A stretch of DNA of 64,000 nucleotides, taken from the NCBI GenBank assembly GCA_013397435.1, contig VZRG01000274.1, forward strand, positions 343,172 through 407,171, written 5' to 3'. Positions 63,091 to 64,000 of this stretch are shown piece by piece (position 1 is the first letter of the stretch; each line of letters opens with the position of its first letter). A program made the translations under genes and the position numbers. Source of the DNA: Erythrocercus mccallii. Lineage: Eukaryota > Chordata > Aves > Passeriformes > Dicruridae. Under the pieces are notes generated by a model that saw only the letters and a program-made list of their open reading frames with translations, did not search any database and had not been told where the DNA came from.

Positions 63091-64000
63091 TGCCACCTTT
63101 TTCACACTCAAAAGAGCACTGAAAAAACAGTCTTCATAGGCTTACCTCAGGCTTCCCTGGCCCTTAACACCCTCCCCCCAGGGTAGGAGCAGAAAGAGAA
63201 AAAAGAAGGGATTTTATGCTCCTTTCTCTTCAACTTTTCAGGCGGTATAAGCAGCATTTAGCAAATTCAGCCTCCAAATGGCTCCAAATGCTCTGAGCTG
63301 CAGGGGCTCATCCTTTGTTAGCCTCCCTCTATTTACACAGGATTTACGCAGGCTCTCCACTGAAGAGACCACATGTTTCTGACAGAAAGCACTTCCATTC
63401 ACACTGCATCAGGCAACAGGATTGTAACCACTGCAGCTTCACGCTGACCTGAGATTAGGGATTTCAGCAACATTGAGATGGTAACAATCTGCTAACTAAC
63501 GAAAATTATCCATGGAGAACTCTGCTGCATACTCCAGTTAAAACTACCATGGCCAGCTAGATTAGGTTACTTAAAAGGGCAATTAAGAACTAGCTACTGT
63601 CAAGAATATGCGTGTCCATCTACAAATAACATACACATTGAGAAAAATATCAGCAGGGGGAAAAAACAAAATTAAAAAAAATCAGACTGCAGCTTGGATT
63701 AAAACAATTTCACCCACTGGTTGAAGACATAAAGTGTAAAAACAGACAGATGGACACATATGTAAATGTGGCTGCATTTGTTTCTCTGGAACTGGCAAGT
63801 TAGTAATAACAGTATAGTTTAATAATTTATTTTCCATGGTATTTTCACACAGTTTAACTGGGCAGTGGCAACGCTTATGCGGAACTTCGGGAACAGAATA
63901 ATTCCTTCTATCTAATTGCTTCTGGGGCAAACAAACTGAACTAAGAGACCTCTCTTGCCTCTTCCTACAAGAATGCAGTACTGGAACCTGAAATCAGCCT
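63091..64000. other. Intronic sequence to the window end
   Basis: Ordinary sequence, and no exon recognised. The preceding MEIS2 exon should lie beyond this end. Confidence 0.5.

Overview
The window is vertebrate nuclear DNA, most likely from a bird. It is AT-rich and gene-poor. It carries an antisense CR1 LINE 3' fragment near 26.6-27.1 kb and a second, more decayed CR1-like fragment near 44.6-45.0 kb. Other recognisable repeats are few, which fits an avian genome better than a mammalian one. A turtle or crocodilian is not excluded, and the species cannot be named from this sequence.

The only coding sequence I can identify with confidence is one internal exon on the minus strand at 56572-56717 (146 bp). 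It encodes an acidic linker followed by the start of a TALE homeodomain and matches MEIS2. The KKRQKKRG stretch separates it from MEIS1 (KKRHKKRG) and MEIS3. It has a strong acceptor and a consensus GTAAGT donor. The rest of the homeodomain (PYP loop and recognition helix) is not encoded anywhere I can find in the 56.5 kb on the 3' side of the gene. The preceding exon is not in the 7.3 kb on the 5' side. The whole window therefore appears to lie inside the MEIS2 transcription unit: part of one intron at 56718-64000, the exon, and more than 56 kb of a very long intron at 1-56571 that splits the homeobox.

The large introns contain blocks that stand out from the AT-rich background by retained CpGs, clustered transcription-factor-like motifs and palindromes. 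These lie near 0.4, 8.5, 12.7-13.6, 13.9, 38.2-38.7, 39.3, 49.9-50.2, 57.9 and 62.9 kb. They are candidate conserved non-coding enhancers of this developmental regulator. That is inferred from composition; no alignment was possible.

Other structure includes two perfect long-stem hairpins (16978-17009 and 29484-29512), G-quadruplex motifs, a polypyrimidine/polypurine pair, Z-DNA-prone and GATA microsatellites, short tandem duplications, and ancient palindromic repeat remnants. The least explained item is a short minus-strand open frame at 22362-22508. It has coding-like codon use and an acidic heptad pattern, and could be an unrecognised terminal exon or a retrocopy fragment.
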